64,000 bases of DNA from Pseudotamlana haliotis (GCF_008806375.1 NZ_WAAT01000039.1:1-64000), one strand, 5' to 3'; numbered from the stretch's first letter, positions 42,017 through 50,330 are shown. Notes: generated from the letters alone by a model not told the origin. Numbers and translations: made by a program.

Positions 42017-43288
42017 ATGAAGGAAGATTTTCTACATTACCTCTGGAAATATAAAAAGTTTGAGATAGGACATTTAAAAACTACTAGCGGTGAAGCTGTT
42101 TTAATCCAATCGGTGGGACAGCATAATTTTAATTCAGGCCCCGATTTTTTTAATGCCAAGCTAAAAATTGATGAACAGCTTTGGGCGGGTAATGTTGAGA
42201 TTCATGTCAATGCTTCAGATTGGTATGTACACAACCACGAACAAGACCCTGCTTATGATAATGTGATTCTTCATGTGGTTTGGGAGCATGATACCGATAT
42301 CTATAGAAGGGATGGTGCCGTGATTCCAACCTTAGAGCTGAAAGATTACATGAAACCCGATGTCTTCCATAATTATAAATCGCTGTTTACAAAAGGAAAA
42401 AAGTGGATTAACTGTGAAAAAGATTTTGCTTCAATTGACGATTTTATTCTAAATAATTGGTTAGAACGTCTGTTTTTTGAACGCTTAGAGCGGAAATCTA
42501 AGATGATAGAAAATCTTTTGGAAGCTTCAAAAAATGATTGGGAAGCGGTTTTGTTTAAAATGCTGGCTAAAAATTTCGGACTCAAAGTCAATGGTGAAGC
42601 TTTTTTTAGTTTAGCAGAGTCAATTGATTTTTCTATAGTGAGAAAAACACAAAGTAAGCAAACGGGTTTGGAAGCTTTGTTTTTTGGGCAAGCAGGACTT
42701 TTAGTAGATACCATTGAAGCGGCATATTATTTAAAACTGAAAAAGGACTATCAGTTTTTAAGGCAAAAATTTAAGCTAAACAATATACATGTGCTGCCTT
42801 TGCAATTCTTTAGGTTGCGTCCACCAAACTTTCCTACCATCCGCTTATCACAATTGGCGAGTTTGTATGCCGAACATCACAATTTGTTTTCAAAAATAAT
42901 AGCTTCCGATGATCTTGATTATTTTTATGACCTGTTCCGTGTTGAAACTTCAGCCTTTTGGAAAACCCATTACACCTTTCAAAAAACGTCAAAGCCTTCC
43001 GCGAAAGCGTTAACAAAACCTTTCATCGATTTATTACTTATAAATACCATATTGCCCATCAAATTTTTATACGCCAAACAAAGGGGTAGAGATGTCTCCT
43101 CAGATCTTATTGATTTAGCTCATAAAATCTCGGCTGAAAATAATTCGGTAGTTAAAGGTTTTAATAATTTAAAAAAGGTGGCTAATTCAGCAATGGATTC
43201 ACAAGCCATAATTCAGTTAAAAACCAATTATTGTGATGTCAACGCTTGCCTTAAATGTGCCGTGGGCAATCAACTTTTAAATAAATAG
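42017..43288 (+). CDS. DUF2851 family protein
   Basis: The 423-residue DUF2851 protein starts MKEDFLHYLWKYKKFEIGHL. It carries the conserved HNFNSGPDFFNAKLKID and AGNVEIHVNASDWYVHNH strings (residues about 35-72), then NVILHVVWEHD. The order GPDF...A.L...G.VEIH resembles the core of PD-(D/E)XK-type nuclease folds, with His in place of Lys, but no nuclease activity is established. The C-terminus has a Cys pair (NYCDVNACLKCAVGN). It is followed after 35 bp by pspC. Function is unknown. Confidence 0.78.
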   Translation: MKEDFLHYLWKYKKFEIGHLKTTSGEAVLIQSVGQHNFNSGPDFFNAKLKIDEQLWAGNVEIHVNASDWYVHNHEQDPAYDNVILHVVWEHDTDIYRRDGAVIPTLELKDYMKPDVFHNYKSLFTKGKKWINCEKDFASIDDFILNNWLERLFFERLERKSKMIENLLEASKNDWEAVLFKMLAKNFGLKVNGEAFFSLAESIDFSIVRKTQSKQTGLEALFFGQAGLLVDTIEAAYYLKLKKDYQFLRQKFKLNNIHVLPLQFFRLRPPNFPTIRLSQLASLYAEHHNLFSKIIASDDLDYFYDLFRVETSAFWKTHYTFQKTSKPSAKALTKPFIDLLLINTILPIKFLYAKQRGRDVSSDLIDLAHKISAENNSVVKGFNNLKKVANSAMDSQAIIQLKTNYCDVNACLKCAVGNQLLNK

Positions 43289-43323
43289 CTTTTAAAGCTT
43301 TACAGGAAGTCTTAAATTGCGGC

Positions 43324-43551
43324 ATGGACAATATTTATAAACTTTTATTGTTTTTTCAAAAACGCGGTTACTATGTGTGCCAGCGTATTGCCGATAAATT
43401 TGGAATTCGAGCTAAAGTAGTACGTACATCTTTTATGTACCTTACTTTTGTAACGCTTGGTTTTGGTTTCGCCTTGTATTTATTTTTAGCTTTCTGGATA
43501 AGAATTAAAGATTTGGTGTACACAAAACGCTCATCTGTTTTTGATTTATAG
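43324..43551 (+). CDS. PspC domain protein
   Basis: The 75-residue PspC-type membrane protein has a short basic N-terminus with GYYVCQRIADKFGIRAKVVRTSF, the PspC core, and a hydrophobic helix (MYLTFVTLGFGFALYLFLAFW) before RIKDLVYTKR. PspC proteins sense membrane stress and modulate phage-shock responses in other bacteria; no pspA or pspB is adjacent. It precedes a K+ channel gene by 3 bp, implying co-expression with DUF2851 and the channel. Confidence 0.82.
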   Translation: MDNIYKLLLFFQKRGYYVCQRIADKFGIRAKVVRTSFMYLTFVTLGFGFALYLFLAFWIRIKDLVYTKRSSVFDL

Positions 43552-43554
43552 CCT

Positions 43555-44574
43555 ATGAATTTAGTTGGTCGGTTTTTTAGAATCAGGATATACAAAGCCT
43601 TAGTTTTACTGCTCATAATCATTTTGATTGGCGTCTTTGGGTTTCGATATATTTCAGATTACACCTGGATTGATGCCTTGTATATGACGGTCATAACCAT
43701 GACTACTGTAGGGTTTAGTGAGGTGGTTCCGCTAGATGCAGAATCTAAAATCTTTACCATATTTTTAATATTCGCCAGCGTAGTGATTGTCGGGTACGCC
43801 CTCTCTATAATTACCGAGTATATTTTAAGTAAAAATGATGTTGAAGAACTTAAACAAAAAAGGATGCAAAAAATGATAGATAGTTTTAATGACCATGTCG
43901 TTATTTGTGGGTATGGCCGAAATGGAAAGCAAGCCGCTAAGAAACTCAAAGCTTATAAGAAACCCTTTGTTGTTATTGAAAAAAATAAAGAACTGGAAGA
44001 CCGTTTGCAAATGGATGATGTACCTTATGTGATTGGTAATGCCAACGAGGATGATATTTTAAAGCAAGCCGGTGTTGATAGAGCCTCTAGTTTTATTTCT
44101 GCTTTGCCCAACGATGCTGATAATTTATTTGTGGTACTATCGGCTAGACAATTAAACAGCACTATTAACATAGTGAGCCGGGCATCACATGAATCTTCTT
44201 ATGATAAGTTGAAATTTGCAGGAGCTGATAGTGTGATTTTACCAGATAAAATTGGCGGTGATCATATGGCGTCTTTGGTTGTGGTTCCTGGTTTAGTAGA
44301 GTTTATAGATAACTTATCTATTGTTGGGAGTTCAGATATTAATGTTGAAGAAGTTGCAGTAGAAGATCTCTATGATACTGGAAGTTTAAAAACCATAAAA
44401 GATTTAGATATCAGACAAAAAACCGGTTGCACGGTTATAGGTTTTAAAAACGAAAAGGGAGAATACCTTGTAAACCCTGAAGCCGATTTGGTTTTGGTGC
44501 CAAACTCAAAAGTTATCTTTTTAGGGCGTCCAGAACAGATAGCAGTTTTAAATTCTATATTTGGTTTAGATTAG
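43555..44574 (+). CDS. Two-TM potassium channel with TrkA-N (RCK) domain
   Basis: The 339-residue MthK-like channel has TM1 (about 14-31), a pore helix TWIDALYMTVITM and the selectivity filter TVGFSE (51-56), with Phe-Ser-Glu where canonical channels have Tyr-Gly-Asp. TM2 (about 66-88) follows. The cytoplasmic RCK part begins with the Rossmann loop VVICGYGRNGKQAA (about 115-128) and ends with a TrkA-C domain (EVAVEDLYDTGSL onward to about 338). The gating ring should bind ligand (Ca2+ or nucleotide). It forms an operon-like run with DUF2851 and PspC. The altered filter may change ion selectivity. Confidence 0.85.
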   Translation: MNLVGRFFRIRIYKALVLLLIIILIGVFGFRYISDYTWIDALYMTVITMTTVGFSEVVPLDAESKIFTIFLIFASVVIVGYALSIITEYILSKNDVEELKQKRMQKMIDSFNDHVVICGYGRNGKQAAKKLKAYKKPFVVIEKNKELEDRLQMDDVPYVIGNANEDDILKQAGVDRASSFISALPNDADNLFVVLSARQLNSTINIVSRASHESSYDKLKFAGADSVILPDKIGGDHMASLVVVPGLVEFIDNLSIVGSSDINVEEVAVEDLYDTGSLKTIKDLDIRQKTGCTVIGFKNEKGEYLVNPEADLVLVPNSKVIFLGRPEQIAVLNSIFGLD

Positions 44575-44678
44575 AGGTTTATTATTTTTAACAGCCTGAG
44601 TTTTAAAAAACCGATTTTTTTTAGCATCTTGCTAGCTTTTAGAACCAAATCAACAAAAAAAGTAATAATTACTAACTT

Positions 44679-46301
44679 ATGAGGAAATATCTTCTTTCAA
44701 TTCTTACCCTGTTAACTCCAATTTTAATTTTTTCTCAAGAATCAACCTCTCAACAAATAGACCGTATTTTTAAAGAATACACGGGTTGGTTTGTAGAGGC
44801 TATATTTTATGAAATTCCATTTTCTGAAACCTATCAAATTCCTTGGGTTTTAATCGTTTTGATGGGAGGGGCAATATTTTTCACCTTTTACTTTAAATTT
44901 ATAAACTTTACAGGATTCGGTAAGGCTATAAAAGTGGTACAAGGAAAATATGAAGACATTGAAAAACATGGTGCCGATACTTTATATGGTGATTCTACAC
45001 CTAATGAAGACGCTAATATTATTGAAACCCTTAGAGATGATAGTGCGCACGGTGAAGTTTCACATTTCCAAGCTTTAACAGCTGCCTTATCTGCAACAGT
45101 AGGTTTAGGAAATATTGCTGGAGTTGCTGTTGCGTTGTCTATAGGTGGTCCCGGAGCTACATTTTGGATGATTGTGGCAGGGTTGCTAGGTATGGCGTCT
45201 AAATTTGCAGAGTGTACTTTAGGAGTAAAATATAGAGATGTTGGTGAAGATGGGACTGTTTATGGTGGTCCAATGTACTACTTGACTAAAGGCTTTAAGG
45301 AAAAAGGTATGGGAGGTTTTGGCAAAGTGCTTGCTGTACTTTTTGCCATTTTTGTAATTGGTGGATCTTTTGGTGGAGGTAATATGTTTCAAGCCAACCA
45401 AGCAGCTGCACAGTTTACCAAACTATTTAACTTTGAAAATGAAAATGCCGGTATGTATTTCGGGATGGTTATGGCTGTTCTTGTTGCTGTAGTTATTATT
45501 GGAGGGATTAAAAGAATTGCATCGGTAACCGAAAAAGTTGTGCCTTTTATGGCAGGAATATATGTTTTGGCTTCTTTAATTATTTTAGGAGCTAACTGGA
45601 CCTTAATCGATGATGCTTTTGCCTTAATTTATGAAGGTGCTTTTTCTGGTTTAGGAATTGCTGGTGGACTTGTAGGCGTGATGATTCAAGGGATTAGACG
45701 TGGAGCCTTTTCTAACGAAGCAGGCGTAGGTAGTGCTGCTATTGCACACTCTGCTGTGCGTACAAAATACGCGGCGAGTGAAGGTATTGTAGCGCTTTTA
45801 GAACCTTTTGTAGATACTGTTGTGATTTGTACCATGACCGCATTAGTCATTGTGATTACAAATTTTGATGGTGGTTTTATGGACTACGGTGTGCCTATTA
45901 CCGAAGGGGTAGAGTTAACAGCTATAGCTTTTGATACGGTGATTCCACATTTCTCAGTAGTGCTAACTATTGCTGTAATTTTGTTTGCCTTTTCAACCAT
46001 GATTTCATGGTCATACTATGGTATGCAAGGTTGGGTGTTTTTATTCGGGAAAGGAAAATTAAGTGATTTAATTTATAAAATATTATTCTTATTCTTCGTT
46101 GTGGTAGGAGCTTCTATCAGTTTAGGTGCTGTTATAGATTTCTCTGATGCGATGATTTTTGCTATGGTTGTACCTAATATTATAGGTGTGGTTATTTTGT
46201 CACCAGTCATTAGAAAAGAATTGCGTAGATATTTAAAAGCCATTAATGTTAAAGAAGAAGCTTTAGATGAAGGAGCAGAAGACCTTACCAAGCACTTATA
46301 G
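44679..46301 (+). CDS. Alanine/Na+ symporter family (AGCS) transporter
   Basis: This 540-residue polytopic transporter belongs to the alanine or glycine:cation symporter family. It has an N-terminal extension with signal-like sequence (MRKYLLSILTLLTPILIFSQ), then the AGCS core: SATVGLGNIAGVAVALSIGG, GPMYYLTKGF, GGNMFQANQAA, GIRRGAFSNEAGVGSAAIAH and FSTMISWSYYGMQGW. It imports alanine or glycine with Na+ or H+. About ten or more membrane segments are evident. It is followed after 24 bp by the HhH gene. Confidence 0.88.
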   Translation: MRKYLLSILTLLTPILIFSQESTSQQIDRIFKEYTGWFVEAIFYEIPFSETYQIPWVLIVLMGGAIFFTFYFKFINFTGFGKAIKVVQGKYEDIEKHGADTLYGDSTPNEDANIIETLRDDSAHGEVSHFQALTAALSATVGLGNIAGVAVALSIGGPGATFWMIVAGLLGMASKFAECTLGVKYRDVGEDGTVYGGPMYYLTKGFKEKGMGGFGKVLAVLFAIFVIGGSFGGGNMFQANQAAAQFTKLFNFENENAGMYFGMVMAVLVAVVIIGGIKRIASVTEKVVPFMAGIYVLASLIILGANWTLIDDAFALIYEGAFSGLGIAGGLVGVMIQGIRRGAFSNEAGVGSAAIAHSAVRTKYAASEGIVALLEPFVDTVVICTMTALVIVITNFDGGFMDYGVPITEGVELTAIAFDTVIPHFSVVLTIAVILFAFSTMISWSYYGMQGWVFLFGKGKLSDLIYKILFLFFVVVGASISLGAVIDFSDAMIFAMVVPNIIGVVILSPVIRKELRRYLKAINVKEEALDEGAEDLTKHL

Positions 46302-46325
46302 TTTTAACAGATTAAAATAAATAAT

Positions 46326-47207
46326 ATGAAATCCCATTTCACGTTTTCTAAAAACCAGCGGAATGGGATTTTTTTATTGCTTATACTCATTGTAGCCTGT
46401 CAATTGCTTTATTTTTTTGTCGATTTGCCTTCGGAAGAAATTCATATGCAAAGCAAAGCATTCAATACTTTAGAAAAGCAAATCGATTCTTTGCGTCTGG
46501 CCGAACTTCAGAATAAAAACACACCAAAACCTTTCAATCCTAATTATATTGATGACTTTAAAGGTGCTGTTTTAGGTATGGGGAATGAAGAAATTGATAG
46601 ATTATTAGCCTTTAGAAGTAAAAATAAGTGGGTGAATTCTTCCGAAGAATTTCAAAAAGTGACTGGGGTGTCTGATTCGTTGCTTTCAGTGTTGTCTCCA
46701 AATTTCAAGTTTCCAGATTGGGTGCGTGAAAAGAAAAAGTCAAAACAGTTAGCTTATTCAAAGGTGAAGAGCACGAAATCCTTCCGAGATAAACAGGATT
46801 TGAATACCGCTACGGCAAAACAACTTCAGCAAATAAATGGTGTAGGGAAGGTGCTTTCAGGTCGTATTGTGAAATTTAGAAATACTTTTGTGGGCGGTTT
46901 CATTGCCGATGTACAGCTTGAAGAGGTTTATGGATTATCACCAGAAGTCATTCAACGTATTACGCGTGAGTTTACAGTAAAAAACGCTAATACTGTTCAG
47001 AAAATCGATTTAAATCGGGCCACAGTAAGTGATTTAGTGACCATACCTCATATTGATTACGATTTAGCGCATCATATTATTGAACAACGTCAATTAAGAA
47101 GTGGCTATAAAACCTTTAATGAATTATTGAAAGTAAAGGACTTCCCTGTAAATAAAATCAAGATAATTGAATTATATTTGCAGCTCGAAAAAAATATAGA
47201 TGAATAA
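46326..47207 (+). CDS. Helix-hairpin-helix (ComEA-like) protein
   Basis: The 293-residue protein has an N-terminal hydrophobic anchor (NGIFLLLILIVACQLLYFFV). Three ComEA-type helix-hairpin-helix units follow: one around FKGAVLGMGNEEIDRLLAFR, one at DLNTATAKQLQQINGVGKV (about residues 158-176), and one at DLNRATVSDLVTIPHIDYDL (about 227-246). HhH units bind DNA non-specifically, so it is probably a membrane-bound DNA-handling (competence or uptake) protein. Competence partner genes are not nearby. Its stop overlaps the acyl-CoA dehydrogenase start by 8 bp. Confidence 0.85.
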   Translation: MKSHFTFSKNQRNGIFLLLILIVACQLLYFFVDLPSEEIHMQSKAFNTLEKQIDSLRLAELQNKNTPKPFNPNYIDDFKGAVLGMGNEEIDRLLAFRSKNKWVNSSEEFQKVTGVSDSLLSVLSPNFKFPDWVREKKKSKQLAYSKVKSTKSFRDKQDLNTATAKQLQQINGVGKVLSGRIVKFRNTFVGGFIADVQLEEVYGLSPEVIQRITREFTVKNANTVQKIDLNRATVSDLVTIPHIDYDLAHHIIEQRQLRSGYKTFNELLKVKDFPVNKIKIIELYLQLEKNIDE

Positions 47208-48366
47208 TTTGTACTTCACAGAAGAGCATAACCTCTTCAGAAAGAGCCTTCAAGATTTTTTACAAAAAGAGGTTGTTCCGCATATTGATAAATGGGAGCA
47301 ATCCGGAGAAATCGAAAGATTTATTTGGAAGAAATTTGGAGAAATGGGCTTTTTAGGGATTAAATACCCGGAGGCTTATGGTGGTATGGACTTAGATTTG
47401 TTTTATACTATTATTCTTCTTGAAGAACTTCAAAAAGTAAATTCTGGTGGTTTTGCTGCTGCTATTTGGGCTCATGCTTATTTAGCCATGACGCACTTGA
47501 ATGCTGAAGGCAGTGAAGCGATTAAACAACAATATTTAGCGCCTAGTATTTCAGGTGATAAAATAGGTTGCCTTTGTATTACTGAGCCTTTCGGCGGAAG
47601 TGATGTGGCGGGCATGCGAACAACAGCCGTTAAAAATGGTAATAGTTACATTATTAATGGGTCTAAGACTTTTATTACCAACGGTGTTTTTAGTGACTAC
47701 CTCATTGTAGCTGCTAAAACGAACCCTGAAGCTGGAGGTAAAGGCATTAGTATTTTTGTTGTAGATAGAGATACTCCAGGTATTTCAGCTAGCAAACTCG
47801 ATAAGTTAGGCTGGAGAGCCTCTGATACTGCAGAGTTGGCTTTTGATAATGTAAAGATTCCAGCTGAAAACCTTATGGGTGAAGAAGGAAAAGGTTTTCC
47901 ATATATTATGCAGCATTTTTCATTAGAGCGCTTAATCATGGGGGTTAATGCCCACGCTCGTGCAGAATTTGCTCTTGATTACAGCTTACAATATATGAGT
48001 GACCGTAAGGCTTTCGGTAAGTCTATTGATCAGTTTCAAGCTTTGAGGCATAAGGTTGCCGATTTAGCTACTGAAGTTGAATTCTGTAAAGCCTTTAATT
48101 ATTCAGTGGCCTACCGTTTAGACCAAAGCGAATATGTGGTGAAAGAAGCGACTATGTCAAAACTAAAATCCACTAAAGTAGCCGATGATGTTATTTACCA
48201 ATGTCTGCAATTTTTAGGAGGCTATGGTTATATGGAGGATTATCCTTTAGCAAGACTATTACGTGATAGCCGTTTAGGGCCTATTGGAGGAGGGACTTCA
48301 GAGATTTTAAGAGAGATTTTATCTAAAATTATTATTGACAAAAAGGCCTATAAACCAGCGACATAA
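47200..48366 (+). CDS. Acyl-CoA dehydrogenase family protein
   Basis: The 388-residue FAD enzyme has the ACAD signature LCITEPFGGSDVAGM (about residues 124-138), INGSKTFITNG and RKAFGKSIDQFQALRHK. Near the C-terminus QFLGGYGYMEDYPLARLLRDS is followed by IGGGTSEILREIL. The latter has Gly where MCAD/SCAD-type enzymes have the catalytic Glu; the Glu in ARAEFALD (about residue 252) lies where the LCAD/isovaleryl-type subgroup has its base. It therefore likely belongs to that subgroup and oxidises a medium/long or branched acyl-CoA. It overlaps the HhH gene by 8 bp. Confidence 0.85.
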   Translation: MNNLYFTEEHNLFRKSLQDFLQKEVVPHIDKWEQSGEIERFIWKKFGEMGFLGIKYPEAYGGMDLDLFYTIILLEELQKVNSGGFAAAIWAHAYLAMTHLNAEGSEAIKQQYLAPSISGDKIGCLCITEPFGGSDVAGMRTTAVKNGNSYIINGSKTFITNGVFSDYLIVAAKTNPEAGGKGISIFVVDRDTPGISASKLDKLGWRASDTAELAFDNVKIPAENLMGEEGKGFPYIMQHFSLERLIMGVNAHARAEFALDYSLQYMSDRKAFGKSIDQFQALRHKVADLATEVEFCKAFNYSVAYRLDQSEYVVKEATMSKLKSTKVADDVIYQCLQFLGGYGYMEDYPLARLLRDSRLGPIGGGTSEILREILSKIIIDKKAYKPAT

Positions 48367-48381
48367 AATATTTTTTATTTT

Positions 48382-48414
48382 TTGCTGCTGAATTTAGAAA
48401 TATTTCTATATTTG
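48382..48414 (+). promoter_or_regulatory. rpsU promoter
   Basis: TTG (48382-48384, in TTTTTTG) and TATATTTG (48407-48414) are 22 nt apart, a close match to the Bacteroidota -33/-7 consensus. rpsU starts at 48453; the leader would be about 33 nt and contains the strong SD. Confidence 0.7.
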
Positions 48415-48432
48415 CAGCCTGAAAATTCTAAA

Positions 48433-48443
48433 AGAGAGGAGGT
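48433..48443 (+). promoter_or_regulatory. Extended Shine-Dalgarno of rpsU
   Basis: AGAGAGGAGGT (48433-48443) matches AGAAAGGAGGT, complementary to the 16S 3' end, with one mismatch; the GGAGG core is 10 nt before the ATG. Such SD elements are rare in Bacteroidota. In flavobacteria bS21 helps sequester the anti-SD, so a strong SD on rpsU fits autogenous control by bS21. Confidence 0.75.
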
Positions 48444-48452
48444 TAAGACACT

Positions 48453-48647
48453 ATGTTAGTAATTCCAATAAAAGAAGGAGAAAATATAGAGAGAGCGTTA
48501 AAGCGTTTTAAAAGAAAGTTCGATAGAACTGGAGCAAGACGTGCGCTACAAACGCGTAAGCAGTTTGATAAGCCCTCTGTTTTACGTAGAGCGCAGATTC
48601 AAAAAGCACAATACGTCCAAGGACTAAGAGATGCTGAGAACATCTAA
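48453..48647 (+). CDS. rpsU: 30S ribosomal protein bS21
   Basis: bS21 is a small basic 30S subunit protein near the anti-Shine-Dalgarno of 16S rRNA. The 64-residue product MLVIPIKEGENIERALKRFK is followed by the Arg-rich FDRTGARRALQTRKQFDKPS region, typical of the family. In Bacteroidota bS21, together with bS18 and bS6, occludes the anti-SD so that most mRNAs are read without SD pairing. Here rpsU itself has an unusually strong SD, so its translation should rise when bS21-lacking ribosomes accumulate. It is monocistronic, with its own promoter and terminator. Confidence 0.95.
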   Translation: MLVIPIKEGENIERALKRFKRKFDRTGARRALQTRKQFDKPSVLRRAQIQKAQYVQGLRDAENI

Positions 48648-48674
48648 ATTATTTTGAGTTCTAAAAATAGATAC

Positions 48675-48701
48675 AAATCCCGCTTCATGCGGGATTTTTT
48701 T
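48675..48701 (+). terminator. Intrinsic terminator of rpsU
   Basis: AAATCCCGC / GCGGGATTT form a 9-bp stem (48675-48683 with 48689-48697) with a 5-nt loop, followed by T4. About 28 bp after the rpsU stop. Confidence 0.88.
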
Positions 48702-48730
48702 GTTTGAGGTTGGAGGGGAAAAACATTTGG

Positions 48731-48850
48731 TGAGTTATATCAATTATGATTTAAAAGGCGTCCTAGATAATTTGGAATATATTGAAATATGAGTTTAATA
48801 GAAACAAATTATAGGGCTCATTTTAGGTTGTAATTGGTGTTAATAAACTT
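48731..48850. repeat. Degenerate interspersed repeat, copy B
   Basis: GAGTTATATCAATTATGATT with later ATTGAAATATGAG and AGAAACAAATTATAG resembles the 41836-41995 region. It lies between rpsU and xerC and has no ORF. Confidence 0.4.
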
Positions 48851-48912
48851 GTGCTTCATTAAATAATAAGTTAACTTTAATCCTTTGCTATAATTTTATA
48901 GAGAAACTTCAG

Positions 48913-49803
48913 ATGGATTTCAAATCATTCACAGATTATTTATTACTTGAAAAAAACTACTCCGCATTAACGGTTAAGGCTTATTATAATGACTTAACCC
49001 GTTTTTCTGAATTTATAGCAGAAACTTTCGATAGTCCTTCAATTAATACCGTTAATTATTCGCAAATAAGGTCGTGGATTGTGCTTTTGGTAGAAGACGG
49101 CATATCGAATAGAAGCATCAATCGAAAAATCTCTGCTTTAAATACCTATTATAAGTTCTTACTGAAGGTTGGTGATATTGAGCAAAATCCCTTAGCCAAA
49201 CACAAAGCTTTAAAAACAAGTAAAAAAGTACAGGTGCCTTTTTCAGAAGCCGAAGTCAAAACCGTTTTAGATGATTTAAATTTTGGTGATGATTTTGAAA
49301 GTATACGCAATAAACTCATCATTGAAATTTTCTACTCTACGGGTATTCGGCGTATCGAACTTGTGGAGCTTAAGTTAACCAGTGTCGATTTGCATAATAA
49401 AACGTTAAAAGTATTAGGGAAACGTAATAAGGAACGTATAGTGCCGTTGTTAGATTCAGTAGTACAAAGTCTAAAACGTTATTTAGAAGTAAGGCATGAG
49501 CTAGAAGACATCACCGATAAGCAATTTCTATTTTTGACAAAAAAAGGCGTTAAAATATATGAAACTCTTGTTTACCGGATAATAAATGATTATTTTAGTT
49601 CGGCATCTTCAAAAGTAAAGAAGAGTCCACATATATTAAGGCACTCTTTTGCTACACATTTGTTAAACCAAGGTGCCGATTTAAATGCTGTTAAAGAACT
49701 TCTAGGACATTCAAGTTTGGCTGCTACCCAAGTTTACACGCATAACAGTATAGCCGAACTTAAAAAAGTACATATAAATGCACATCCACGAAGTAAAAAA
49801 TAA
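48913..49803 (+). CDS. xerC: Tyrosine recombinase XerC
   Basis: This 296-residue tyrosine recombinase resolves chromosome dimers at dif with its partner XerD. The N-terminal SAM-like core-binding domain (FTDYLLLEKNYSALTVKAYY) is followed by the catalytic domain: Arg in STGIRRIELVEL (about 141), Lys/His in the beta-hairpin, HILRHSFATHLL (His-xx-Arg), LLGHSSLAATQVYTH (His and the nucleophile Tyr in QVYTH, near residue 276). All catalytic residues appear intact. The neighbourhood is housekeeping, with hpf and the tRNA-tuf cluster downstream, so it is the chromosomal Xer protein and not a phage integrase. Length is normal. Confidence 0.93.
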   Translation: MDFKSFTDYLLLEKNYSALTVKAYYNDLTRFSEFIAETFDSPSINTVNYSQIRSWIVLLVEDGISNRSINRKISALNTYYKFLLKVGDIEQNPLAKHKALKTSKKVQVPFSEAEVKTVLDDLNFGDDFESIRNKLIIEIFYSTGIRRIELVELKLTSVDLHNKTLKVLGKRNKERIVPLLDSVVQSLKRYLEVRHELEDITDKQFLFLTKKGVKIYETLVYRIINDYFSSASSKVKKSPHILRHSFATHLLNQGADLNAVKELLGHSSLAATQVYTHNSIAELKKVHINAHPRSKK

Positions 49804-49926
49804 TTTCACATATTGTCTAATCTAAAATAGTTAATACGTCAAAGGTTTTGAATAATATATTGATTTGAAGTAAAATTATCCAAAACTTATGGCGTTGTAG
49901 CTGTTTGTTAAATTAAAAGTAAACAG

Positions 49927-50229
49927 ATGAAAGTAAACACGCAATCCGTAAATTTTAATGCAGATGAAAAATTATTAACGTTTATCCAAAAGCGTATGGA
50001 TAAATTAGATTTGTATTATGACAAGGTTATCAAGTCAGACGTTTTTTTGAAAGTTGAAAATACTAGTGATAAAGAAAATAAAATATTCGAAGTTAAAGTA
50101 AGTGTTCCCGGTGATAGTCTTATTGTTAAAAAGCAATGTAAAAGCTTTGAAGAAGGCACAGATATGGCAGTTGCATCCTTAGAAAGACAACTAAAAAAGA
50201 AAAAAGAAAAGTTAAGAGCATATTTATGA
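49927..50229 (+). CDS. hpf: Ribosome hibernation-promoting factor (HPF/RaiA)
   Basis: The 100-residue HPF/RaiA-family protein MKVNTQSVNFNADEKLLTFIQ is followed by DKLDLYYDKVIKSDVFLKVE, EVKVSVPGDSLIVKKQCKS and the basic LERQLKKKKEKLRAYL tail. It is the short type (no C-terminal dimerisation domain), which in other bacteria silences 70S or favours 100S ribosomes in slow growth. The conserved location between xerC and the tRNA-tuf cluster is typical of Bacteroidota. A paralogue is encoded at 15079. Confidence 0.88.
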   Translation: MKVNTQSVNFNADEKLLTFIQKRMDKLDLYYDKVIKSDVFLKVENTSDKENKIFEVKVSVPGDSLIVKKQCKSFEEGTDMAVASLERQLKKKKEKLRAYL

Positions 50230-50251
50230 TAAAAATTATCAAAAAAATGTT

Positions 50252-50280
50252 TTGAATAATATAAAAAAACTATACATTTG
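50252..50280 (+). promoter_or_regulatory. Promoter of the tRNA-tuf transcription unit
   Basis: TTG (50252-50254, in TTTTG) and TACATTTG (50273-50280) are 18 nt apart, a good Bacteroidota promoter. The expected start is near 50284-50287, inside the adjacent terminator-like hairpin; see the findings. Confidence 0.65.
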
Positions 50281-50281
50281 C

Positions 50282-50309
50282 AGTCCGTTAGAAATAGCGG
50301 GCTTTTTTT
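50282..50309 (+). terminator. Terminator-like hairpin at the tRNA-tuf start site
   Basis: AGTCCGTTA / TAGCGGGCT form a 9-bp stem with two G-U pairs (50282-50290 with 50295-50303), a GAAA tetraloop and a T7 tract. It can serve as the hpf terminator and, because it overlaps the tRNA-tuf transcript start, could also attenuate that transcript. Confidence 0.7.
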
Positions 50310-50330
50310 ATATGTAAAAAAAGCAGAAAA

